Part shown: positions 25,534-33,293 of the stretch, piece by piece
Position numbering within the stretch: the stretch's first letter is position 1
Layout of the letters: every line of letters starts with the position of its first letter
Origin: SZUA-584 sp041656035
GTDB lineage: Bacteria > Bacillota > Clostridia > Christensenellales > SZUA-584
Assembly (NCBI GenBank): GCA_964586785.1
Contig: CAZPHS010000002.1
Location: 62,001-126,000, forward strand
Direction of reading: 5' to 3'
Length of the DNA stretch: 64,000 bases
Made by a program: the position numbers and the translations under genes
The notes under the pieces: generated by a model
Seen by the model: only the letters and a program-made list of their open reading frames with translations
Told to the model about the DNA's origin: nothing
Database searches by the model: none

Positions 25534-26781
25534 ATGAACGCGGAGCTTATCAGTATAGGTACGGAAATTTTGCTTGGAGACATTATAAACACAAACAGCG
25601 CTTTTCTCGCGCGCCAATTATCGCAGCTTGGAATAGATGTTTATCATCAGTCTGTAGTGGGCGATAACGCGGCACGGCTTAAGCAAGCTATAAACGCGGC
25701 TTTATCCCGTTCAGACATAGTGCTGACGACAGGCGGACTTGGCCCTACATGCGACGACGTAACCAAAAAAACCGTGGCGGAAATGTTTGGCGTGCCGCTT
25801 CAAAGGCATATCCCTTCGGAACAAAAAATAAAGGCTTATTATTTAAACCGCGGCATTGATATGACGCCTAACAATCTTCTGCAGGCCGATGTACCCGCCG
25901 GTTCAACCGTCTTCCCTAATGACGCCGGCTTTGCGCCGGGCGTGGCGCTTTCAACCGGCGGCAAAACGGTTATAATGCTTCCCGGTCCGCCTTCCGAAAT
26001 GTGCCCGATGTTTCAAAACCATCTGGTACCGTTTTTACAGGCGATGACAGATTCAATTATCCGTTCTAAAACGGTTAATATATTTGGTCTTGGCGAATCT
26101 GCCGTTGAAAACGCTTTAATCGACTTAATGATAAGTTCGAATAACCCTACCGTGGCTCCTTACGCGGCTTTGGGCGAGGTTAAAGTGCGTGTAAGCGCGA
26201 AAGCGGCCGACGCCGCGGCGGCTGACGCTCTTATTGACCCCGTTATAAATACTATCAAAGAAAAGCTTGGCGGCGCCGTATACGGAATAGACGCGGAGAG
26301 CCTGCAAAATGTTCTTGTACGGGAGCTAAAAAATAAGCGGATTACCGCGGCGGCGGCGGAAAGCTGCACCTGCGGCATGGTCAGCGCGGCCATAACGGAT
26401 ATTCCTGGCGCTTCATTTGTATTTAAAGGCGGTATCTGCGCCTACACTAACGATAGCAAGCTAAAGCTGCTTGGCGTGAAAAGCGATACGCTTAAACTGT
26501 TTGGCGCCGTCTCGGAGCAAACCGCAAAAGAAATGGCGAAAGGCTCAAGAGAAGTATTCGGCGCCGACATAGGTGTCGGCGTCACCGGAATTGCCGGTCC
26601 GGACGGCGGTACCGAACTTGAACCCGTCGGACTTGTATATATAGCCGTTAAGAGCAAATCATACAGCGAAGCGAAAAAGCTGTATCTGGCTCGAAAGCTC
26701 GCGAACGACCGTTCCGCCATTCGCCGCATGGCGACGCTTCATGCACTGTCTCTTATGCTGACCGCGGTCTTAAACGCATAA
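25534..26781 (+). CDS. cinA: CinA: competence/damage-inducible protein, NMN deamidase
   Basis: A two-domain cytoplasmic protein of 415 residues. The N-terminal MoaB/MogA-like domain (about 1-170) has ISIGTEILLGDIINTNS, VLTTGGLGPTCDDVT and MLPGPPSEM. The C-terminal CinA domain (about 258-410) has AAAESCTCGMVSAAITDIPGAS and GIAGPDGG, the signature of nicotinamide-nucleotide amidohydrolases that recycle NMN, the product made by NAD-dependent DNA ligase (ligA lies 10 kb away). recA, the frequent neighbour in other bacteria, is not adjacent. The ATG at 25534 follows AAGGAAAAAAT. Confidence 0.95.
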   Translation: MNAELISIGTEILLGDIINTNSAFLARQLSQLGIDVYHQSVVGDNAARLKQAINAALSRSDIVLTTGGLGPTCDDVTKKTVAEMFGVPLQRHIPSEQKIKAYYLNRGIDMTPNNLLQADVPAGSTVFPNDAGFAPGVALSTGGKTVIMLPGPPSEMCPMFQNHLVPFLQAMTDSIIRSKTVNIFGLGESAVENALIDLMISSNNPTVAPYAALGEVKVRVSAKAADAAAADALIDPVINTIKEKLGGAVYGIDAESLQNVLVRELKNKRITAAAAESCTCGMVSAAITDIPGASFVFKGGICAYTNDSKLKLLGVKSDTLKLFGAVSEQTAKEMAKGSREVFGADIGVGVTGIAGPDGGTELEPVGLVYIAVKSKSYSEAKKLYLARKLANDRSAIRRMATLHALSLMLTAVLNA

Positions 26782-26821
26782 AAAAGCGCACAAAAGAGCC
26801 GCCCGACTTAAAGCGGCTCTT
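26780..26821 (-). terminator. Terminator between convergent cinA and zinc-ribbon gene
   Basis: A 9-bp stem AAGAGCCGC / GCGGCTCTT (26794-26802 and 26813-26821). On the minus strand it is followed by TTGTGCGCTTTTTT, so it works best for the gene at 26880-27539. The plus-strand side lacks a T-run. Confidence 0.75.
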
Positions 26822-26879
26822 ACACGTTATCTTCCAAAAGACGTCACAAATAAATCTTTCCGTGTATATTTATTGTGAG

Positions 26880-27539
26880 CTATTGCTCCGAGCCGCACTT
26901 TCCGCAAAAAGCCGCCCCTTCGGGCAAATCGGCGCCGCATGAAACGCATTTGTTTCCCGTCGCTTCCGAAGCGGGCGCGGCGGACTGTACCGGCTGCGCG
27001 GGTGGAGCATACTGCTGCTCCGGACGTTTTGTTCCGCAGGACGGGCAAAAAGCCGATGTATAAGCGACAAAGTTTCCGCAGCCCGGGCACGCGTATCCGG
27101 CCGATTTCGCCGCCGAGGCGGCGCGCATGGATCTGAACTTTTCCGCCTTTACAAATATAACAATCGCTATGGCAGCAAAAATCAAAAAGTAGAAAAACGG
27201 AGTGAACAAAAAGCTGCCGCCCACCACAATACCGAAACCGTAATTTCTTCCCGCAAGACCTATTATCCAAGCAACAAGGCTCCCAAGAGCAATCGTGCCG
27301 CTTGATATTACCATTGTTAGACTATCTTCCTTTATCACTGAAAGCAAAAGTCCCGCCCAGATTAATATTGTTCCCAAACACACAAAGGCTTCATATACTT
27401 CAATGATAAATAATCCGAGCAAGTAGAACAAGCCTCCCGCAGCGAAAATGAAAATCTGCGCGCTAAGCAAAAACTTTAAAAAAGCATTGCTGTTAAAAAA
27501 GGCTTTGGTTGCCGCTAAGAAATTTTTGTACGGAGACAT
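26880..27539 (-). CDS. Membrane protein with two C-terminal zinc ribbons
   Basis: A 219-residue protein. Four to five hydrophobic segments occupy about residues 20-130, then a linker and two zinc-ribbon knuckle pairs: YACPGCGNFVAYTSAFCPSCG (about 150-170) and KCVSCGADLPEGAAFCGKCG (about 196-215). They are separated by a Pro/Ala/Gln-rich linker. The zinc ribbons would be cytoplasmic. No enzymatic motif is seen and I do not recognise a named family. The start ATG follows AAGGAGGGTTTTCCC. Confidence 0.7.
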   Translation of the reverse strand: MSPYKNFLAATKAFFNSNAFLKFLLSAQIFIFAAGGLFYLLGLFIIEVYEAFVCLGTILIWAGLLLSVIKEDSLTMVISSGTIALGSLVAWIIGLAGRNYGFGIVVGGSFLFTPFFYFLIFAAIAIVIFVKAEKFRSMRAASAAKSAGYACPGCGNFVAYTSAFCPSCGTKRPEQQYAPPAQPVQSAAPASEATGNKCVSCGADLPEGAAFCGKCGSEQ

Positions 27540-27748
27540 GGGAAAACCCTCCTTAAAATTAATATGTGATAATATCTGTACTTAAGAAATATATTACATC
27601 ATATGCGCTGTTATTCGCAAGCTTTTGGGTAAACTTTTTAAAAACATTATATTTAAATGCCTTAACGTCTTTAAAAGCACGCGCCCGGCGCTTTTTAGCT
27701 CGTTAGGCGCTTAAAAAAATATAACGTCCGATATGCCGCAATATATCT

Positions 27749-29095
27749 TTATGCGAGATGGCTTTCGATAAACCTTACCATATCCACGGCTTGGCGCTCA
27801 ATTTCTTTTTTATCCCGCCCCTCAATCATAACCCGAACAAGCGGCTCGGTGCCCGAGGGACGTATAAGTATGCGGCCTTTGCCGCCCAATTGCTTTTCAA
27901 GCGTATCAATGCGTTCTTTAACTCGCTTATCTTCCATTATTACGTTTTTATATTCGTCCTTAACGCGCGCGTTAACAAGCACTTGAGGAAGAATCTTTAC
28001 TATATCCGCCAGCTTTGATAAGGCCTTACCGCTTCGCCTCACAATGGACGCAACCTGCACGCCCGTTAATATTCCGTCGCCGGTTGTAGAATAATCGGAA
28101 AATATGATATGTCCGGACTGCTCCCCGCCAAGCGAATAATCTCCCTTTTCTATCTGTTCAAGCACATAACGGTCGCCAACCCGGGTTTTGATAAGCTTTA
28201 TTCCGCGCTCTTTCATGGCTATATCAAGCCCTAAGTTGCTCATAACCGTACACACAAGCGTGTTCTTTTTTAAAAGCCCCTGCTGCATTAAATCCGCCGC
28301 GCAGACGGCCATAATCTGGTCTCCGTCAATAATAAGCCCATGCTCGTCAACGGCAATCAGCCTGTCCGCGTCGCCGTCAAAAGCGAATCCCAAATCCGCG
28401 CCCGATTCAAAAACAAGCTGGCGCAGCTTCTGCGGATGTGTTGAGCCGCAATTATCGTTTATATTTATTCCGTCAGGCGTATTGTAATACGGTATTACCT
28501 CCGCGCCAAGCTCTGAAAATACGCGGGGACCTATTGCGGACGCCGCGCCGTGCGCGCAATCCAGCACAATTTTAAGCCCTCTTAAATTAGTGTCCGTTGT
28601 TGAAAGTAAAAATTCTTTGTATTCTGCCGCCGCGTTGACCGCCCTTACCCTGCGCCCGACGCTTGTTCCTATTTTCAGGTCTATTGCTTCGCTGTTGTCA
28701 AGTATAATGCTCTCTATGCGCTCTTCAACCTCATCAGGCAGCTTTTTGCCTTCGCAATTAAAAAATTTAATGCCGTTATACTGCGAATCATTGTGCGACG
28801 CGGATATCACCACGCCCGCGTCAGCTTCATAGTCCCTCGTTAAAACCGCGATGCCCGATGTCGGTATTATACCCGTAACAACCGCTTCCGCGCCAACGGA
28901 GCATATTCCCGCAATCATTGCGGCTTCAAGCATATCGCCCGATATGCGCGTATCACGCCCTATAAGTATCCGCGCCTTGTGTACCTTGCCCATCAAAACG
29001 TGCGCGCCTGCCTGCCCAAGCTTAAAAGCCAGCTCGCACGAAAGTTTTTCGCCTACAACGCCGCGAACACCGTCAGTTCCGAAAAGTTTACCCAT
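27749..29095 (-). CDS. glmM: Phosphoglucosamine mutase
   Basis: It interconverts glucosamine-6-phosphate and glucosamine-1-phosphate on the way to UDP-GlcNAc for cell-wall synthesis. The 448-residue protein has the opening KLFGTDGVRGVVGEKL and the phosphoserine loop GVVISASHNDSQYNGIKFF (Ser 100). The metal-binding loop FAFDGDADRLIAVDE (about 239-253) and the phosphate-binding loop RPSGTEPLVRVMIEG near the end complete the four-domain alpha-phosphohexomutase layout. It has its own promoter in the 62-base gap to the thioredoxin-reductase-like gene. Confidence 0.97.
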   Translation of the reverse strand: MGKLFGTDGVRGVVGEKLSCELAFKLGQAGAHVLMGKVHKARILIGRDTRISGDMLEAAMIAGICSVGAEAVVTGIIPTSGIAVLTRDYEADAGVVISASHNDSQYNGIKFFNCEGKKLPDEVEERIESIILDNSEAIDLKIGTSVGRRVRAVNAAAEYKEFLLSTTDTNLRGLKIVLDCAHGAASAIGPRVFSELGAEVIPYYNTPDGININDNCGSTHPQKLRQLVFESGADLGFAFDGDADRLIAVDEHGLIIDGDQIMAVCAADLMQQGLLKKNTLVCTVMSNLGLDIAMKERGIKLIKTRVGDRYVLEQIEKGDYSLGGEQSGHIIFSDYSTTGDGILTGVQVASIVRRSGKALSKLADIVKILPQVLVNARVKDEYKNVIMEDKRVKERIDTLEKQLGGKGRILIRPSGTEPLVRVMIEGRDKKEIERQAVDMVRFIESHLA

Positions 29096-29116
29096 AACGC
29101 CTCCGAATTACGGCTT

Positions 29117-29145
29117 ATTATACTTTCTGTTATACCATTGTGCAA
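29117..29145 (-). promoter_or_regulatory. Sigma-A-like promoter of glmM
   Basis: On the minus strand, TTGCAC (29145-29140), 17 bases, then TATAAT (29122-29117), about 20 bases from the glmM start. The -35 box lies inside the dyad 29132-29153. Confidence 0.7.
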
Positions 29146-29153
29146 ATTGGTAT
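29132..29153. promoter_or_regulatory. Inverted repeat over the glmM -35 box, possible operator
   Basis: ATACCA (29132-29137), 10 bases, then TGGTAT (29148-29153). The 22-bp dyad covers the -35 hexamer, a position typical of a repressor site. The regulator is unknown. Confidence 0.35.
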
Positions 29154-29157
29154 GCAC

Positions 29158-30075
29158 CTACTCGTTTCCTCTGATATAGCTTCGCGCGCCAAACGCGGCT
29201 ATGGCGCCGTCCGCCGCCGCGGTTACCACCTGCCGCAGCGGTTTGGCGACGATATCCCCAGCCGCAAATACGCCCGCAATGCTCGTGTGCATACCGTTAT
29301 CCGTAACGATGTATCCTAACTCGTCAGTATCAATAATATCTGTTAATTCTTGCGTATGCGGCGAAGTTCCTACGGCAATAAATACGCCGGACACGTCAAT
29401 TGCGCGTTCTTCAAATGTTTTTTTGTTACGGACACGAATTGCGTTTATCGAATCTTCGCCTTCAATTTCCAAAACCTCGCTGTCCCAGACAAATTCAATC
29501 AATTCATTTTGCAGAGCCGTCTTTTGCAGCGCTTTTTGCGCCCTCAGCTCGTCGCGGCGATGCACCAAATAGACGTGTTTCGCAAGCTTTGCGAGATACA
29601 ACGCGTCTCCGACAGCAGTGTCGCCTCCGCCTATAACCGCTACATTTTTTCCCCGAAAAAAAGTTCCGTCGCAAGTTGCGCAATATGACACGCCCGAGCC
29701 GATGAATTTTTTCTCGGACGACAGCCCCAGCTCCCTATGCGACGCTCCCATTGCCAGCACTACGGTTTTTGCCTTGTAAATATTATTCGCAGTCACTATT
29801 TTTTTCTCGGCGCCTTCAATGTCAAAGCCCGTAACCTCCGCGGTTTCTATAACGGCTCCGGCTCTTTCGGCATGGTTTTTAAACATCATTGCAAGGTCTA
29901 GCCCCTGTACGCCTTCAGGAAACCCGGGATAATTCTCAACGCTTTGCGTGCGGGTTATCTGGCCGCCCGGAAACATTTTCTCAATTATAAGAGTGTTAAG
30001 CCCCGCCCGCGCGGCGTACAATCCTGCCGACAGTCCGGCGCAGCCCGCCCCGACGACAATAATATCGTGCATCAT
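29158..30075 (-). CDS. trxB: Thioredoxin reductase-like FAD/NAD(P) oxidoreductase
   Basis: A low-molecular-weight thioredoxin reductase-type flavoprotein of 305 residues. The FAD-binding GxGxxG is VVGAGCAGLSAGLYAAR. The redox-active disulfide is YCATCDG (Cys 132 and Cys 135). The NAD(P)-binding GGGDTAVGDALYLA and the C-terminal FAD motif GVFAAGDIVAKPLRQ are present. After the second GxGxxG the HRRDELRAQK segment supports NADPH preference. It would reduce thioredoxin or a related partner. No thioredoxin gene is adjacent, so the partner is unproven. Confidence 0.92.
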   Translation of the reverse strand: MMHDIIVVGAGCAGLSAGLYAARAGLNTLIIEKMFPGGQITRTQSVENYPGFPEGVQGLDLAMMFKNHAERAGAVIETAEVTGFDIEGAEKKIVTANNIYKAKTVVLAMGASHRELGLSSEKKFIGSGVSYCATCDGTFFRGKNVAVIGGGDTAVGDALYLAKLAKHVYLVHRRDELRAQKALQKTALQNELIEFVWDSEVLEIEGEDSINAIRVRNKKTFEERAIDVSGVFIAVGTSPHTQELTDIIDTDELGYIVTDNGMHTSIAGVFAAGDIVAKPLRQVVTAAADGAIAAFGARSYIRGNE

Positions 30076-30160
30076 TTTCTCCTTAAGTTATTATATACAG
30101 TAAAGTACAAGCTAAGCACACCCATTGTATCAGCCAAAAAATGCGCTTTCAAGTATTGTG

Positions 30161-31312
30161 TTATTTTTTGTCCGCAATTATTAATTTGAGTATCTCAAGC
30201 GCTTTATCAAGCTGAGCGTCCCCATCTTTGGCGTTCTCGGCGTAATAATCGGGATAAACGCCGTTTCCGTCTATGCTCCTGCCCTTGGGCGTAAAATACT
30301 GTGACGACGTAATCTTAACGGCGCCGCCGGCGGACGCTATGGAAATTACGTCCTGCACGACGCCCTTGCCGAATGTGCGCGTTCCCACTATAGCGCCCGC
30401 GTTATAGTCTTGTATTGCTCCGGCGAAGATTTCGGACGCCGACGCGGTATGCTCATTAACAAGCACGACTAAAGGAAACGATAAAGACTCCGCGTCGCTC
30501 TCCCATGTCTTTCTGCCGCCGTGCTTATCTTCCGTATATACAAGCGTCCCTTGCGGCAGCAGCGTGTCAAGCATCTTTACAACCTTATCCATGTAGCCGC
30601 CCGGATTGCCGCGCAAGTCAAACACTATTCCGCGCGCTTCGCCGCGTTTAAAATGTTCAATGCCCTCAATAAAAAGCGTATCGCAGTTTCCGCCGAATTG
30701 CTTTATTCGCATATACCCTATGCCGTCCTCCAGCATATAGTATTCAACCATGTCCTGATGAAACGATCTGCGCAGCATAGTAAATTCCAGCGTTTTATCT
30801 CCCCGCATGATTCCAATGGTTACGGGCGTGCCATCCTCGCCTACGCAAAATATACGTATATCGGTCAATGATTTTTTTGTGACATCCTTGCCGTCTATCG
30901 AAACTATTAAGTCTCCAACCTCAAGACCGGCTTCCTGCGCGACCGAATCCTCCATAAAACTGGTGATTACCGCCAAGCCGGTTAACTCGTCAATCTTTAT
31001 ACTCATACCTACGCCGTAATACTCTCCGGACGAGTTCTGGTTGAACACCGAAAATTCCTCCGGCGTATAATACACGCTGTACGGGTCGCCCAGCGACGCA
31101 ACAATCGCTTTCAAACCGGCATACTGCAACTCCCGCATATCGAAATCACGAAGATAATGGTCTTTGATAATCTCCTGCACGCGGTGGAATTCGTCGAGAG
31201 AGAGCTGCCCTTCGTCACCGGTATATTTTGATGTGGCGATAACCCATGTTAAAGCGGAAAAAATAATGCCGACCGATAATGCCAGCAGAAAAGCGCGTGA
31301 TTTTCTCATCAC
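30161..31312 (-). CDS. C-terminal processing serine protease (S41), PDZ type
   Basis: A membrane-anchored CtpA/CtpB-type protease of 383 residues acting outside the membrane. An N-terminal anchor (about 7-28) is followed by a PDZ domain (about 95-180: VGMSIKID, AGLEVGDLIVSIDG). The protease core has GIVFDLRGNPGG and the nucleophile segment NEHTASASEIFAGAI (Ser 291/293). The catalytic lysine lies in GTRTFGKGVVQ (Lys 316). Relatives trim C-termini of secreted or regulatory proteins; the substrate here is not identifiable. It lies upstream of trxB on the same strand, with an 85-base gap. Confidence 0.92.
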   Translation of the reverse strand: MMRKSRAFLLALSVGIIFSALTWVIATSKYTGDEGQLSLDEFHRVQEIIKDHYLRDFDMRELQYAGLKAIVASLGDPYSVYYTPEEFSVFNQNSSGEYYGVGMSIKIDELTGLAVITSFMEDSVAQEAGLEVGDLIVSIDGKDVTKKSLTDIRIFCVGEDGTPVTIGIMRGDKTLEFTMLRRSFHQDMVEYYMLEDGIGYMRIKQFGGNCDTLFIEGIEHFKRGEARGIVFDLRGNPGGYMDKVVKMLDTLLPQGTLVYTEDKHGGRKTWESDAESLSFPLVVLVNEHTASASEIFAGAIQDYNAGAIVGTRTFGKGVVQDVISIASAGGAVKITSSQYFTPKGRSIDGNGVYPDYYAENAKDGDAQLDKALEILKLIIADKK

Positions 31313-31394
31313 AAAATCTCCTTTAATGCATATACAAATATAAATATGCTTTTAAGCCTGCCTATTATACTAAAATCTATTACTGTTTAATATA

Positions 31395-31437
31395 AAAACA
31401 AAAAGCCTTCTTCCGCCGCGATGCGCAAAAGAAGGCT
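31395..31437 (-). terminator. Rho-independent terminator after the SH3/PG-binding gene
   Basis: A 9-bp stem AGCCTTCTT / AAGAAGGCT (31404-31412 and 31429-31437) is followed on the minus strand by TTTTTGTTTTT. It sits 12 bases after the stop of the gene at 31449. Confidence 0.92.
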
Positions 31438-31448
31438 GCGTCTTTATA

Positions 31449-32681
31449 TTACTTTTTGCCCTTGTTATAGGCGTACTGAACCGCGCGCTGGTGCTCCGGA
31501 CATGTTGTTCCTGCCCTGGATGTTCCCGATAAATGCAGCTTGGAATCTTTAAAGTGAATACAGAAATGACCGGGGAACCCGTTATCCTTAATCTTGTAAT
31601 TGCCGTGGGGATAGAAATTCATCGAAGCCGCGTAAGTAACCCCGCCTACCGTCACCCATATTGCCCGGCGATTCCACGAATAGCCGCCGCCGTAGTTCTT
31701 TTTTATAATAGCCGTGTCGTTAGCCGTAAGCGGTTCCGTATCGGCATGCAATGTGCCGCCGTAGCGCCTAACCCAAAACTTCCTTCCCGTCCTCACGTCC
31801 GTTACCAGCGCCTTTGTTCCTCTGTCAAATATATTTTTTATGCTGTTCCATGAAGATAGTTTTACGTCTCTTACACCGTAAAGCTCCGCCTGCGAAATTG
31901 AAATCTTTTTATCGCTAAAAATCACTTCCAGCGTTTTAGGACCCGCCTTGCCGTCTTGTTTAAGCCCGGCCTTTTTCTGAAACAGTTTTATGGCGGCTTC
32001 CGTCTGTTCGCCAAAGAAGCCCGTGGCCGACGCCTGTAAAAACCCGCGTTTACGCAGATTCTGCTGCAGGTTTCTAACGGACGCGCCCGACATGCCTTTT
32101 TCCAGCAGAGTAATAGGGGTATCGCCCGAGCTTAATTGCACATAATCCTTATGAACATAGCCCCTGGCCACATTCTGGGGTTCATCATATTCATCGAAGT
32201 CTTCTTCCGACTGTTCCGCATCCGGATCTTCCTCCTCATCGTCGTCCGTCATCAGCTCGGCCTCTATATAATACCAGTCTCCTGAATAATCCTTTATAAT
32301 AACGCCGGTGCCGGCGTCAAGCGTCATAACCACGGAACTGTATGTTCCGGGATTCTGGCGCAGGTTGACCGTTTCTTTTATATTGCCTACCTTGGAATTT
32401 GCGGACGGTAAAAACACAAATTCCTTGCTTATGTAACCGCGGTAGTTGCCGTAAATAATGCGATACCAGCCTTCGGCCTCCTCACAGAAAACACCTATCC
32501 TGTCTCCTTTTTGCAAAGTGGCGATGCTGGGCGAATCGGTGGTCGGGCGTATACGGACGTTTACGTTATCGCCCGTTATTGTAGCGTCCTCAAAATAAGG
32601 CATGGCATAAGCTTCGGCCGCCGGTATAAAAACCGCGCCCAGAACAGCCAATATTAAGAATAAGGTTACCGTTCTTTTCAT
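31449..32681 (-). CDS. Secreted SH3/peptidoglycan-binding protein with unassigned C-terminal domain
   Basis: A 410-residue exported cell-wall protein. It has a signal peptide (1-26, ending AEAYA), a first bacterial SH3 domain (about 33-92: VNVRIRPTTDSPSIATLQKGD), a second SH3 (about 97-182) interrupted by an acidic insert (DDDEEEDPDAEQSEED), and a peptidoglycan-binding domain (about 190-250: GASVRNLQQNLRKRGF). A C-terminal domain of about 140 residues follows. It contains YPHGNYKIKDNGFPG then HFCIHFKDS (His 359, His 372, Cys 374, His 376). That spacing faintly recalls the HG...SHGC site of L,D-transpeptidases, but I cannot assign it. A perfect consensus promoter precedes it and a strong terminator follows. 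Confidence 0.8.
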   Translation of the reverse strand: MKRTVTLFLILAVLGAVFIPAAEAYAMPYFEDATITGDNVNVRIRPTTDSPSIATLQKGDRIGVFCEEAEGWYRIIYGNYRGYISKEFVFLPSANSKVGNIKETVNLRQNPGTYSSVVMTLDAGTGVIIKDYSGDWYYIEAELMTDDDEEEDPDAEQSEEDFDEYDEPQNVARGYVHKDYVQLSSGDTPITLLEKGMSGASVRNLQQNLRKRGFLQASATGFFGEQTEAAIKLFQKKAGLKQDGKAGPKTLEVIFSDKKISISQAELYGVRDVKLSSWNSIKNIFDRGTKALVTDVRTGRKFWVRRYGGTLHADTEPLTANDTAIIKKNYGGGYSWNRRAIWVTVGGVTYAASMNFYPHGNYKIKDNGFPGHFCIHFKDSKLHLSGTSRAGTTCPEHQRAVQYAYNKGKK

Positions 32682-32710
32682 TCGAATTACTCCTGATTCA
32701 ATTTGCCGTA

Positions 32711-32739
32711 ATTATACACCTAATGTAGTCAATTGTCAA
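32711..32739 (-). promoter_or_regulatory. Full-consensus sigma-A-like promoter
   Basis: On the minus strand, TTGACA (32739-32734), exactly 17 bases, then TATAAT (32716-32711), about 30 bases upstream of the SH3/PG-binding gene. Both hexamers are perfect, predicting high constitutive expression. Confidence 0.85.
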
Positions 32740-32746
32740 AAAGCAT

Positions 32747-32819
32747 ACGGTACCGTCCCCTATAACCGGCAATCCCCGCTGTCTTTTCAGGTAACATACG
32801 GCATGGGTATCAGCTTACC
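32747..32819. other. Palindrome and nested stem-loop, REP-like fragment
   Basis: ACGGTACCGT (32747-32756) is a perfect 10-base palindrome followed by CCCC. Further on, GGTAA/TTACC (32790-32794 and 32815-32819) encloses ATAC/GTAT (32796-32799 and 32807-32810), forming a two-part hairpin. The stretch lies between divergent promoters and codes for nothing. It loosely resembles palindromic elements linked to IS200-like transposases, but no transposase is nearby. Confidence 0.35.
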
Positions 32820-32908
32820 GCGTCCGCCAGGCTGATTTTAAACCTATTATAAATCAAACAAATCTTTATGTCAAAAAGATTACGCATTTGTTACAAAAAA
32901 AGTACGGC

Positions 32909-32937
32909 TTGGTGCCCTTGCGCGGGTGTGGTAAAAT
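32909..32937 (+). promoter_or_regulatory. Sigma-A-like promoter of yerC-pcrA-ligA
   Basis: TTGGTG (32909-32914), 17 bases, then TAAAAT (32932-32937). A start site near 32944 would leave almost no leader for an ATG at 32950, which supports the downstream yerC start at 32998. Confidence 0.6.
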
Positions 32938-32997
32938 AGAGGCAATACGATGGTTACGCGCGACTGCCCTTGCCGCAGGGATGGAGATGATACAAAT

Positions 32998-33282
32998 ATG
33001 TATAAGTCAAAACTTAAATCTGATGATCTTGATAAACTGTTCACCGCAATTTTATCTTTAAACTCCAAAGAAGAATGCTATATGTTCTTTGAGGATATCT
33101 GCACAATATCCGAGCTTAAATCTATATCGCAGCGCCTGCGCGTCGCGCAGCTTTTGTCGCAAGGGAGAACCTGTCATGAAATTTCCTCGCTTACAGGCGC
33201 AAGCACCGCGACGATAAGCCGTGTCAACCGCTACCTTAATTACGGCACCGGAGGATACAAATCCGTGCTTGAGAGGCTTTAA
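32998..33282 (+). CDS. YerC/YecD-type TrpR-like DNA-binding protein
   Basis: A 94-residue helix-turn-helix protein of the TrpR-like YerC/YecD family. Landmarks are LDKLFTAILSLNSKEECYMFFEDICTISELKSISQRL and the recognition region GRTCHEISSLTGASTATISRVNRYLNYG. I start at ATG 32998 (YKSKLKSDDL), which matches family N-termini. An in-frame ATG at 32950 would add 16 Cys/Arg/Asp-rich residues and nearly coincide with the transcription start. It is 11 bases upstream of pcrA. In Bacillus, yerC also stands near pcrA-ligA, so this is a conserved neighbourhood. The regulated genes are unknown. Confidence 0.88.
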   Translation: MYKSKLKSDDLDKLFTAILSLNSKEECYMFFEDICTISELKSISQRLRVAQLLSQGRTCHEISSLTGASTATISRVNRYLNYGTGGYKSVLERL

Positions 33283-33293
33283 GGAGAGGGGCA

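Noticed and set aside
26827..27270. 147-codon minus-strand frame overlapping the zinc-ribbon gene
   Set aside because: It is an alternative frame of 26880-27539, Cys/Arg-rich by composition only. The accepted frame has clean membrane and zinc-ribbon patterns.
27673..27695. Possible glmM terminator AAAAGC...GCTTTT
   Set aside because: The stem is short and AT-rich, with only four T residues after it on the minus strand. Too weak to call.
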